The translations under genes and the position numbers were made by a program. DNA of 44,132 nucleotides from Eubacteriales Family XIII. Incertae Sedis bacterium. Its GTDB lineage: Bacteria; Bacillota; Clostridia; Peptostreptococcales; Anaerovoracaceae. The notes under the pieces were generated by a model that was given only the letters and a program-made list of their open reading frames with translations, had not been told where the DNA came from and ran no database searches. Every line of letters starts with the position of its first letter. Position 1 is the stretch's first letter. Below are positions 9,552-16,604 of the stretch, piece after piece. The stretch is from contig JAISTX010000061.1 of assembly GCA_031272365.1 (NCBI GenBank), forward strand, positions 1-44,132, given 5' to 3'.

Positions 9552-10427
9552 TCACAAATTCGGCCTTGTGGGCAGCAGGGCGCGCAGGCTGTGGTGCGCC
9601 TCAGGGAATTTCCCCGTGCGTATGCGGATGCGCTTCCCGAGCCGGGCGGCGAGGTTGTGCGCGAACTCCTCGCAGGCCTTCCGGTCGTAGAGCTGGTGGG
9701 TCCCGAGGCGGACGATCTCGATCCCCAGCCGCTCGAGCGTGGTGGCGCGGATCAGATCCCGGGACTGCTCCGCGGGGGTGCTGTGCTGCGAAAAGCTGTC
9801 GTACTCGACGCCGAGCCGGGCCTCCGGGAAAAACAAATCCACGTAGCAGCGCTGTTGCCGCAGCCGCCGCTGCGCCTCCGCGTCGAGTGGGATCTCGTGG
9901 TTGAAGCGGGCCCCGCCCAGGCCGTACCCCCCGAGCGCGTGCGGCAGGCCCAGGATCATGAAGGCGAGGGATTCCATGATGGAGCCCGAGCCGTCCGCCA
10001 CGTAGCGCAGCGCCTTGCCGGCCTTCACGCTCCCGAAATGCCAAGGCATACGCGCAGCGAGGGAAAGCAGCTGCTGCTTTGCCGCGACCGCCTCGGCGGG
10101 GCGTCCGGGGGCGTACGCACACAGCTGCAGCCCCAGGAGGATCAGCCGGTGGAAGTCCAGCTCGTTGGCCAGCTCGAGGAACACCAGCGGCGGCGACGCG
10201 GTGAAATAGCCGTTCCGCCTCGCAACGGCATCGCGCGGGAGGCGCCCCGTGCAGAGGTGCACGTTGTAGCCCCGCAGGCGGTGCCGCGCGGCCGGGTCGG
10301 TGAAGGTGATGTCCGCCTTCCGGCCGCGGCCTGCGCGCGGTTCCCCCGGTGGCGCGCCGAAGACGCTGTCCAAATAGGGGATGTTCCAGGCATATGCGGC
10401 TGTGAAGTGGCTCAAATACGCTTTCAT
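9552..10427 (-). CDS. unknown protein with DUF559/Vsr-like nuclease-fold C-terminus
   Basis: A 291-residue soluble protein. The C-terminal half (about 190-270) has CYVDLFFPEARLGVEYDS followed by a helix and IEIVRLG. This D-x(n)-E-Y-D layout resembles DUF559 / very-short-patch-repair-like endonuclease domains (PD-(D/E)xK fold). The middle, with FTASPPLVFLELANELDF, resembles the SPERxLLDLA-type segment of AbiEi-like antitoxin proteins. Family-level resemblance is all I can claim; the activity is unknown and no toxin partner lies next to it. The ATG at 10425-10427 has a TATAAT only 7 bases upstream, so its mRNA is probably leaderless. It is transcribed in the same direction as the adhesin but is separately promoted. 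Confidence 0.65.
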   Translation of the reverse strand: MKAYLSHFTAAYAWNIPYLDSVFGAPPGEPRAGRGRKADITFTDPAARHRLRGYNVHLCTGRLPRDAVARRNGYFTASPPLVFLELANELDFHRLILLGLQLCAYAPGRPAEAVAAKQQLLSLAARMPWHFGSVKAGKALRYVADGSGSIMESLAFMILGLPHALGGYGLGGARFNHEIPLDAEAQRRLRQQRCYVDLFFPEARLGVEYDSFSQHSTPAEQSRDLIRATTLERLGIEIVRLGTHQLYDRKACEEFAHNLAARLGKRIRIRTGKFPEAHHSLRALLPTRPNL

Positions 10428-10434
10428 GCGTCCT

Positions 10435-10462
10435 ATTATATCATATTATGGAAATAATGCAA
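10435..10462 (-). promoter_or_regulatory. strong promoter giving a predicted leaderless mRNA
   Basis: On the reverse strand: TTGCAT (10457-10462), 16-bp spacer, consensus TATAAT (10435-10440). Only 7 bases separate the -10 from the ATG, so the transcript should begin at or next to the start codon, leaving no room for a normal 5' leader. Confidence 0.6.
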
Positions 10463-10520
10463 ATATATACCTGCCTATTCCTATAATAATTTCCGCCGTG
10501 TCAGCAAATCCGCCGTTTCG

Positions 10521-10546
10521 TGGCCAAAAAATGCCGGGATGTGCAT
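10521..10546 (+). repeat. copy 1 of an intergenic repeat (direct orientation)
   Basis: It begins TGGCCAAAAAATGCCGGG and ends ATGTGCAT. It is nearly identical to copy 2 at 10572-10598 and, inverted, to copy 3 at 10626-10652. It lies between the two divergent leaderless promoters. The open frames that cross these repeats on both strands look non-coding. Confidence 0.75.
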
Positions 10547-10570
10547 CCGGACGTTGAAGTGAGGGGGTGT

Positions 10571-10652
10571 TTTGGCCAAAAAAGGCCGGGATGTGCATGC
10601 AATGGGAAAATATACCATGAAAATGTGCACATCCCGCCCTTTTTTGGCCAAA
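10571..10652. repeat. inverted repeat, copies 2 and 3 of the same element
   Basis: The left arm 10571-10598 (TTTGGCCAAAAAAGG...GGGATGTGCA) and right arm 10625-10652 are reverse complements with one or two mismatches over about 27 bases, around a 26-base AT-rich centre. It could fold into a long hairpin in RNA or be a small mobile repeat. It lies in the 318-base gap 10428-10745, which otherwise holds only promoters. Confidence 0.75.
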
Positions 10653-10728
10653 CCGAAGGCGTTTTGCTGCATGGGGGCGGGGATCCGCTGCCTGGGGGGC
10701 GGCGCTCGAGCAGCATGTTGCCCGCATG

Positions 10729-10737
10729 TGGTATACT
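10729..10737 (+). promoter_or_regulatory. extended -10 promoter, predicted leaderless start
   Basis: TGG-TATACT (hexamer 10732-10737) ends 8 bases before the ATG at 10746. No Shine-Dalgarno sequence exists in between, so the mRNA probably begins within a base or two of the start codon. No clear -35 is visible. Confidence 0.5.
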
Positions 10738-10745
10738 TTAGCATT

Positions 10746-13418
10746 ATGATAAACCAAAAGAAGGTTTTCAGTGGATTTTACGGGCTTGACAACGCGCTTG
10801 ACTTCATCCGGTACGGCGACAACGTTGTATGGCAGATCACGGAGTTTGAGGAATACGCCTATTTCGTCAGGGCCTTCATGCGCCGCGCGATCGAGGACGG
10901 CAAGAACGTCGTGTACCTGCGCTTCAACAAGGAGCGCAGCCTGACGGACGACCCCGAGGACGGGTACTCGATCATGGACGTGCGCGCGGGCGCGCCGCAG
11001 GAGAGCCTGTGGCTCACGTTCGCGAACGCGGCGAACCTGACGGTCTACGACATCGACGCGGCGAACGGGTTCGAGCAGACCGTCATGCGCATCTCGGACA
11101 TCATCGAGGACGAGGGGCCGGAGACGCACTACGTCTTCGACTGCCTCACGGACCTGCAGGACGAGTGGATCGCGGACTTCATGGTGGCCAATTTCTTCGT
11201 CGTGACCGCGCCGGAGATCGCGAAGGCGAACTCCGTCGCGTACTTCGCCTACCTGCGCGGCCGGCATTCGACGGAGATGCAGTCGCGCACCCGCGAGACC
11301 GCGAGCGTGCTCATCGACGTCGTCCACACGGAGAAGCGGATGTACGTGCAGCCGGCGAAGGTTTTGGACCGCTACCTGCCGACGATCTTCCTGCCGCACG
11401 TCGTCGACATCGACGACCCGGCGCTCATCAAACCGCTCACGAACGGCCTCGAGCTCTCCGAGTACTTCGCGCTCGTCGGGAAGAACGGCGACCTCGACTC
11501 CGCGATGAACCTCGACAACTGGGAGCGCTTCTTCCTCGAGGAGCGCACGCAGGCGCACTCGGAGGAGGAGGCGGGCGCGGAGATCCAGGCGCTCTGCCGG
11601 CTCATCTTCACGCCCGACGAGCGGCTGCTCGACATCGCGGCCAGGAACATCACCCTGGACGACATCCTCTCGATCAAGGCGCGGATGATCGGCGTGGGCT
11701 CCATCGGCGGCAAGGCCACGGGGATGATCCTCTCGCGCCTCATCGTGCAGAAGCAGCTGCCGGAGATCGCGCAGGTGCTGGAGCCGCACGACAGCTTCTA
11801 CATCTGCAGCAACCTGTACTACACCTTCCTCGTCAAGAACAAATGCTGGGGCCTCAAGATCCGGCAGCGCAAGGCGCGCGGGTATTTCGCGATCGCGGAG
11901 ATCCTCAAGGAGAAGATCCTCGAGGGCGCGTTCTCCGACAACATCCGCGAGCAGTTCCGGCAGATGCTGGAGTACTACGGGCAGAGCCCGATCATCGTGC
12001 GGTCGTCCTCGATGCTCGAGGACGGGTTCGGGAACGCGTTCGCCGGGAAATACGACTCGGTGTTCTGTGTGAACAAGGGGCCGCTCGAGGAGAGGCTCCT
12101 CGCGTTCGAGGACGCGGTGCGGCAGGTCTACGCGAGCACGATGGACGAGTCGGTGCTCGAGTACCGCCAGCAGCGCGGGCTGTCGGGCGAGGACGAGCAG
12201 ATGGCGCTGCTCGTGCAGCGCGTGAGCGGCTCGCTGTTCAAGGACATCTACATGCCGATGGCGGCGGGCGTGGCGTTCTCGCACAACCAGTACCGGTGGA
12301 ACAGCGAGATCGACCCGGCGGCGGGCGTGATCCGCATCGTGATGGGCCTCGGGACGCGGGCGGTGGACCGGACGGACGGGGACTACCCGCGCATCGCGGC
12401 GCTCGACCGGCCGTCCCTGCGCGCGATGCAGGGCGCGTACGAGAGCGACTACGCGCAGAAGAAGGTCGACGTGCTCGACCTGACGATCAACGCGCACTCG
12501 ACGATCCCGATCGAGGAGGCCGAGACCCGGATGAGCGATTGGTTCCGGGAGATCGCGGTCGAGCGCGACTACAAAAAGGAAAACGAGCTGCGCAAGGTGG
12601 GGCTCGCGCGCCGCGTCATCTACACGAGCTGCGAGCACTTCCTCGGGAACGGCGCGTTCCTGACGGATATGCGCGCGATCCTCGCGGCGGTGCAGAAGGA
12701 GTACGACTACCCCGTGGACGTGGAGTTTGCGCTGAACATCTCACGCGACGGGCGCTTCGTGATCAACCTGCTCCAGTGCCGGCCCCTGCAGGTCGGCGGG
12801 TCGGGCATCCGCGTCGCGCTCCCCAAGGTGGGCGACAACGAGACGTTTTTCCGCCTGAGCGGCGGCACGATGGGCGGGGCGTATTATTCGAAGGTGGACG
12901 TGGTGGTGCGCATCGACCCCCTGGCCTACTACGAATACCCCTACAACCTGAAGCCCGCCATCGCGCGCATCATCGGGCAGATCAACCAGGCCTACGCGAA
13001 GGGGCAGGGCAAGGTCGTGATGCTGCTCGTGCCCGGGCGGCTCGGGACGACGTCGCCGGAGCTCGGCGTGCCCGTGCGGTTCGCGGAGATCTCCAACGTG
13101 TCGATCGCGTGCGAGGTGGCGTTCGAGGGGGCGGGGTATCTGCCGGAGCTCAGCTACGGGAGCCATTTCTTCCAGGACCTCGTCGAGTCGGACATCTTCT
13201 ACGCCTCGATCTTCGAGAACAAGGAGACGACGGAATACTACGACCCGGCCTTCTTCGCCGGGCACGAGAATATGTTGAAAACGATTGTGCCGGAGGCGCC
13301 CGCGGAGGCGGAGAAGATCGTTTTTGTGTATGATATGGAGGGCACCGGCCTGCGGCTGGTGTCGGAGATCACGAGCGGCAAGACCATCTGTGGTTTCTTC
13401 GAAGTGGATGGAGAATGA
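10746..13418 (+). CDS. PEP/pyruvate-binding (PPDK N-terminal, ATP-grasp) domain protein
   Basis: An 890-residue cytosolic protein. Residues 1-200 begin GLDNALDFIRYGDNVVWQI and resemble a RecA/KaiC-like domain without a recognisable P-loop. From about 315 there is a PEP-synthase/PPDK ATP-grasp domain: GSIGGKATGMILSRLI (as GGKGANL in the family), IIVRSSSMLEDGFGNAFAGKYDS at about 416-440 (as VRSSATAEDLPxASFAG), and LLQCRPLQ near 676 (as EIQxRP). I see neither a phosphohistidine swivelling domain (no GGxTSHAAI-like motif) nor the PEP-binding barrel, so it should not make PEP on its own. A regulatory or phosphotransfer role is inference. The ATG at 10746 is apparently leaderless; plsX follows after 26 bases. 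Confidence 0.8.
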   Translation: MINQKKVFSGFYGLDNALDFIRYGDNVVWQITEFEEYAYFVRAFMRRAIEDGKNVVYLRFNKERSLTDDPEDGYSIMDVRAGAPQESLWLTFANAANLTVYDIDAANGFEQTVMRISDIIEDEGPETHYVFDCLTDLQDEWIADFMVANFFVVTAPEIAKANSVAYFAYLRGRHSTEMQSRTRETASVLIDVVHTEKRMYVQPAKVLDRYLPTIFLPHVVDIDDPALIKPLTNGLELSEYFALVGKNGDLDSAMNLDNWERFFLEERTQAHSEEEAGAEIQALCRLIFTPDERLLDIAARNITLDDILSIKARMIGVGSIGGKATGMILSRLIVQKQLPEIAQVLEPHDSFYICSNLYYTFLVKNKCWGLKIRQRKARGYFAIAEILKEKILEGAFSDNIREQFRQMLEYYGQSPIIVRSSSMLEDGFGNAFAGKYDSVFCVNKGPLEERLLAFEDAVRQVYASTMDESVLEYRQQRGLSGEDEQMALLVQRVSGSLFKDIYMPMAAGVAFSHNQYRWNSEIDPAAGVIRIVMGLGTRAVDRTDGDYPRIAALDRPSLRAMQGAYESDYAQKKVDVLDLTINAHSTIPIEEAETRMSDWFREIAVERDYKKENELRKVGLARRVIYTSCEHFLGNGAFLTDMRAILAAVQKEYDYPVDVEFALNISRDGRFVINLLQCRPLQVGGSGIRVALPKVGDNETFFRLSGGTMGGAYYSKVDVVVRIDPLAYYEYPYNLKPAIARIIGQINQAYAKGQGKVVMLLVPGRLGTTSPELGVPVRFAEISNVSIACEVAFEGAGYLPELSYGSHFFQDLVESDIFYASIFENKETTEYYDPAFFAGHENMLKTIVPEAPAEAEKIVFVYDMEGTGLRLVSEITSGKTICGFFEVDGE

Positions 13419-13444
13419 CGGGATATGAATGAAGGTGAACGCGA

Positions 13445-14461
13445 ATGAGAATCGTCGTAGATGGAATGGGAGGGGACAACGCGCCGTTTGAAATCGTGAA
13501 GGGCGCCTGCGAGGCGTCGCTTTTGATCGAGCACGAGATCGTGGTCGTCGGCGACGGGGAGCGGATCAAAGAAGTGCTGTCGGCGCACGACCATGAGCCG
13601 GGGCGCATCTCGGTCGTCCACGCCTCGGAGGTGATCGGGGGCGACGACAAGCCCGTGAAGGCCATCCGGGCCAAGAAGGACTCCTCCCTCGTGCGCGCGC
13701 TCGAGCTTGTGAAGGACGGCGAGGGCGACGTGCTCGTCTCGGCCGGCAACAGCGGGGCGCTCATGACGGGCGCGCTGCTCATCCTCGGCCGCATCCCGGG
13801 CATCGACCGCCCGGCGCTCGGCGCGCCGTACCCGCTGCCCGTGAAGAACGCGATCGGCCTGCTCATCGACGCGGGCGCAAACTCCGAGTGCAAGCCGCAG
13901 ACGCTGCTGCGGTTCGCGGCGATGGGGAGCATCTACGTGGAGAAGGTGCTGGGCATCCGCCAGCCGCGCGTCGGCCTCATCAACATGGGCACGGAGCCGA
14001 CCAAGGGCGGCGAAGCGCTGCGCGAGACGTACCAGCTCCTCCTGGAGGCGGCGTCGCGCGGCATCCTCGACTTCATCGGCAACATCGAGGCCCGGGACAT
14101 CCCCTACGGCGTGGCGGACGTGCTCGTCGGGGACGGCATGACGGGCAACACGGTGCTGAAGCTCACGGAGGGGCTCGGCACGGCGATCTTCTCCATCATC
14201 TCGGAAAAATTCAAGAGCTCGGCCACGTCGAAGCTCGGCGCGGCGATCCTGCTGCCGAAGCTGAAGGAGCTCAAGGCGATGTTCGACTACTCGGAATACG
14301 GCGGGGCGCCGGTGCTCGGCGTGCGCGCGCCGGTCATCAAGGTCCACGGCTCGTCCGACAGCAAGACCGTGCGCAACGGGATCCTGCGCGCGGTGCCGTT
14401 CGTCTCCGAGGACGTCGTCGGCCACATCGAGGGGCAAATTGGGCAGCTCGCGCTGGGCTGA
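13445..14461 (+). CDS. plsX: phosphate acyltransferase PlsX
   Basis: PlsX makes acyl-phosphate from acyl-ACP as the first step of phosphatidic-acid synthesis in most Gram-positive bacteria; it is a peripheral membrane enzyme. The 338 residues match the family length. Visible hallmarks are the N-terminal MRIVVDGMGGDNAP, the conserved VSAGNSGALMTGALL, and GFDxDN-type blocks such as LVGDGMTGNTVLKLTEGLG. The ATG at 13445 follows AAGGTGA. The end overlaps rnc by 23 bases. The acyl-carrier gene acpP that often sits between plsX and rnc is absent. The PlsY partner is encoded at 40572 in this window. Confidence 0.95.
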   Translation: MRIVVDGMGGDNAPFEIVKGACEASLLIEHEIVVVGDGERIKEVLSAHDHEPGRISVVHASEVIGGDDKPVKAIRAKKDSSLVRALELVKDGEGDVLVSAGNSGALMTGALLILGRIPGIDRPALGAPYPLPVKNAIGLLIDAGANSECKPQTLLRFAAMGSIYVEKVLGIRQPRVGLINMGTEPTKGGEALRETYQLLLEAASRGILDFIGNIEARDIPYGVADVLVGDGMTGNTVLKLTEGLGTAIFSIISEKFKSSATSKLGAAILLPKLKELKAMFDYSEYGGAPVLGVRAPVIKVHGSSDSKTVRNGILRAVPFVSEDVVGHIEGQIGQLALG

Positions 14462-15161
14462 GCTCGAGGAGAGCCTCGGGTACGTTTTCTTCGACCGCGC
14501 CCTCCTGGAGCGGGCGTTCTGCCATTCCTCCTTCGCGAACGAGGCGGCGGATGAGGCGATCCGGTCCAACGAGCAGCTGGAATTCCTCGGCGACGCCGTG
14601 CTGGAGCTGGCCGTCACGTCGCTCATCTACGAGCGCAGCGCGCGCTACGGCTACAGCGAGGGCATCCTGACAGCGGTGCGGGCCCAGCTCGTGCGGACGA
14701 GCAGCCTCGCCGCGATGGCGCGCAAGCTCGGCCTCGGCCGGTGGCTCAAGCTCGGGCGCGGCGCAGAGAAGAACGGCGAGCGCGAGAACGACACCGTGCT
14801 CGAGGACACGTTCGAGGCGCTGGTCGGCGCCATCTACCTCGACGGGACGGCGGCCCACGCGCGGCTGATCGTGCGGCGGCTCTTCGAGGCCCCGGTCGAC
14901 GCGGAGCTGCGGACGCTCGGCGCCGGCGAGCGTTATTTCGACTACAAGACGACGCTGCAGATCGAGCTGCAGCGCGGCGGCGTGGCCAACATCCGCTACG
15001 AGACGGTGTCGGAGAGCGGCCCGGACCACGACAAGACCTTCGTCGTGCACGTGCTGCTCGACGGCGAGTGGCTCGGCGAGGGCAAGGGCAAGACGAAGAA
15101 GACGGCCGAGCAGGCGGCGGCCAAGGCGGCGCTCCAGTCCATCGGCATCGTGAAAGAATAA
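14439..15161 (+). CDS. rnc: ribonuclease III
   Basis: A double-strand-specific endoribonuclease that processes rRNA precursors and structured mRNAs. The 240 residues hold an N-terminal RNase III domain with the signature NEQLEFLGDAVLELAVT (about residues 46-62) and a second acidic cluster in ENDTVLEDTFEALVGAIY. The C-terminal double-stranded-RNA-binding domain runs from DYKTTLQIELQ to GKTKKTAEQAAAKAAL. The start is the TTG at 14439 with GAGGGG four bases upstream, inside the plsX end, giving a coupled overlap. Usually smc follows rnc; here smc is about 19.6 kb away, beyond the sugar and accessory regions. Confidence 0.95.
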   Translation: MGSSRWAELEESLGYVFFDRALLERAFCHSSFANEAADEAIRSNEQLEFLGDAVLELAVTSLIYERSARYGYSEGILTAVRAQLVRTSSLAAMARKLGLGRWLKLGRGAEKNGERENDTVLEDTFEALVGAIYLDGTAAHARLIVRRLFEAPVDAELRTLGAGERYFDYKTTLQIELQRGGVANIRYETVSESGPDHDKTFVVHVLLDGEWLGEGKGKTKKTAEQAAAKAALQSIGIVKE

Positions 15162-15174
15162 TTAATAATTTTTA

Positions 15175-15203
15175 TTGACAAACTCGCGCCGTTCGTTTAC
15201 AAT
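15175..15203 (+). promoter_or_regulatory. consensus promoter of the sugar-use locus
   Basis: TTGACA (15175-15180), 17-bp spacer, TACAAT (15198-15203): the best promoter match in the window. It begins 13 bases after the rnc stop. The predicted leader to the lipoprotein ATG at 15437 is about 230 bases, AT-rich, and holds a short reading frame with a strong ribosome-binding site. A cre-like AACGTT core lies at 15233-15238 but misses three consensus positions. Confidence 0.75.
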
Positions 15204-15297
15204 CCTATTTAATCGGACATAATTTGTTTTAAAACGTTGATTTTTCAATATTTATCACTTTTTGCAGCCGCATGGTGCGTGCGGAGGATGGAGATAA

Positions 15298-15351
15298 ATG
15301 AAGTGCAATTTTGTTCGAAACCCCGACGGCAACACCCCTATTTTGGCCTGA
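15298..15351 (+). CDS. possible 17-residue leader peptide
   Basis: MKCNFVRNPDGNTPILA is encoded in the long leader between the sugar-locus promoter and the binding-protein gene. GGAGG and GGAG lie just upstream (15283-15293), with GGAG four bases before the ATG. No function is recognisable. It could be an upstream regulatory frame or chance; low-GC surroundings make short frames common. Confidence 0.25.
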   Translation: MKCNFVRNPDGNTPILA

Positions 15352-15436
15352 AATAAGCGATTTTACTTCAAAAATCAGCTTGTTTTTTGCGTATATAGTA
15401 AACTTATTTGATTAAATGAAGGAGGAACGGAGAGCT

Positions 15437-16513
15437 ATGAGGAAAAAATTGTTGAGGGTATTCGTGTGCTCTGTGCTGGTCGTCAGCATGGCGCTGCTCG
15501 GCGCGGCCTGCGGCGACAGCGGCGGCAGCGGGTCGGCGGCCGGCGAGGCGGCGGGCAGCTCCGCGGCCGCGTCCGGCGGGTCTTCCGGGGCGGCGGCCGA
15601 AGGCGACGGCATCACGATCGGTTACGTCTGCAATTTCATGAGCCACGAGTGGTATCAGAACGTGACGAAGGGCGCCGAGCGGCGCGCGGAGGAGCTGGGC
15701 ATAAAGATCAAGCTCGCGGACGCCAACCAGGATTCCGCGCAGCAGATCTCGTTCGCGGAGAACTTCATCGCCGAGGGCGTGGACGTGCTCGCGCTGACGC
15801 CGGTCGACGCCACGACGCTCGGGCCCGTGATCGAGAAGGCGAACGAGGCCGGGATCATCGTCATCACCGAGTCCAACCCCGTCGGCGGGGAGTACACCTG
15901 CGTCGGCGCGGACAACAAGGGCGCCGGCAAGCAGGCCGGGGAGTGGTTTGGCAACTACGGGAAGGAGCAGGGGATCGACCTGCAGTTCCTGATCGTCGGG
16001 TTCCCGAACTTCGAGGACTGCCGCCTGCGCGTGGAGGGCTTCAAGGAAGGCCTCGAGGCGTCCGGCGCGGACTACACGATCGTGCAGGAGGTCGACTCGC
16101 AGGGCGGCAAGGAGAAGGCGCTGCAGGGCGGCACCGACGCCTGCACGGCCAACCCGAACATCAACGCGATCTTCGGCATCAACGACGACTCGACGCAGGG
16201 CGCCATCCAGGGCTACAAGGCGGCCGGGCTCGACGAGTCCCAGCTGTCGGCGGTCGGCTACGGCCTCGAGGGCATCGTGGGCCGCGAGGCGCTGCTGGAG
16301 GACACCCCGATCGTCGCGGAGCTCGCGATGTTCCCGGACTTCGTGGGCGCGTGCATCGTGGACGCGGCCAAGAAGGCGTACGACGGCGAGGAGCTGCCGG
16401 AGCGGTACCTGACGCCGACGACGATGGTGACGAAGGACAACTACGCGGACTTCTACACCCAGGAGGGCGACGAGTGGGTGCTCGACTTCGCGAAGGTGGA
16501 GGCGCTGATGTAG
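15437..16513 (+). CDS. sugar ABC transporter substrate-binding lipoprotein
   Basis: A 358-residue extracytoplasmic binding protein of the periplasmic-binding-protein-like type I fold (RbsB-like, Peripla_BP_4). The lipoprotein signal MRKKLLRVFVCSVLVVSMA ends in the lipobox LGAAC, so Cys is residue 24. A Gly/Ser/Ala linker follows, then GYVCNFMSHEWYQNVTKGAE. The hallmarks EGVDVLALTPVDATTLGPVI and FGINDDSTQGAIQGYKAAG are visible. The ATG at 15437 follows GGAGG and GGAG. It heads the operon with permease and ATPase. The downstream mannosidase and isomerase suggest mannose or a mannoside as ligand, which is inference. Confidence 0.92.
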   Translation: MRKKLLRVFVCSVLVVSMALLGAACGDSGGSGSAAGEAAGSSAAASGGSSGAAAEGDGITIGYVCNFMSHEWYQNVTKGAERRAEELGIKIKLADANQDSAQQISFAENFIAEGVDVLALTPVDATTLGPVIEKANEAGIIVITESNPVGGEYTCVGADNKGAGKQAGEWFGNYGKEQGIDLQFLIVGFPNFEDCRLRVEGFKEGLEASGADYTIVQEVDSQGGKEKALQGGTDACTANPNINAIFGINDDSTQGAIQGYKAAGLDESQLSAVGYGLEGIVGREALLEDTPIVAELAMFPDFVGACIVDAAKKAYDGEELPERYLTPTTMVTKDNYADFYTQEGDEWVLDFAKVEALM

Positions 16514-16537
16514 CGCGGGCGCAAACGGTATGAGAGC

Positions 16538-16565
16538 GGGGCGCCGCCCGCGCGGGCGGCGCCCC
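16538..16565. terminator. perfect GC-rich hairpin between binding-protein and permease genes
   Basis: GGGGCGCCGCCCGC followed directly by its reverse complement, a 28-base perfect palindrome 25 bases after the binding-protein stop. There is no T-run after it, so it is more likely an RNA 3' stabiliser or processing point than a full terminator. This would fit higher levels of binding protein than of permease. Confidence 0.6.
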
Positions 16566-16604
16566 TATGGGTAGCATCGCAAGGAGCAAGGAGGAAGGGT
16601 TTCA

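Noticed and set aside
10481..10744. Small 87-codon reverse frame, and forward frames in the same gap
   Set aside because: They mostly translate the intergenic repeat units; no family resemblance or ribosome-binding site.
10446..12638. Antisense frame of 730 codons across the PPDK-like gene and the repeat region
   Set aside because: Arg/Asp/Val-rich composition typical of a GC shadow; it crosses a promoter region and repeats.
15231..15244. cre (catabolite-control) site in the sugar-locus leader
   Set aside because: Only the AACGTT core fits; three conserved consensus positions are wrong, so it is mentioned but not called.
15355..15390. Rho-independent terminator after the leader frame
   Set aside because: The GATTTT/AAAATC stem is short and AT-only with a separated T-run; too weak to call.
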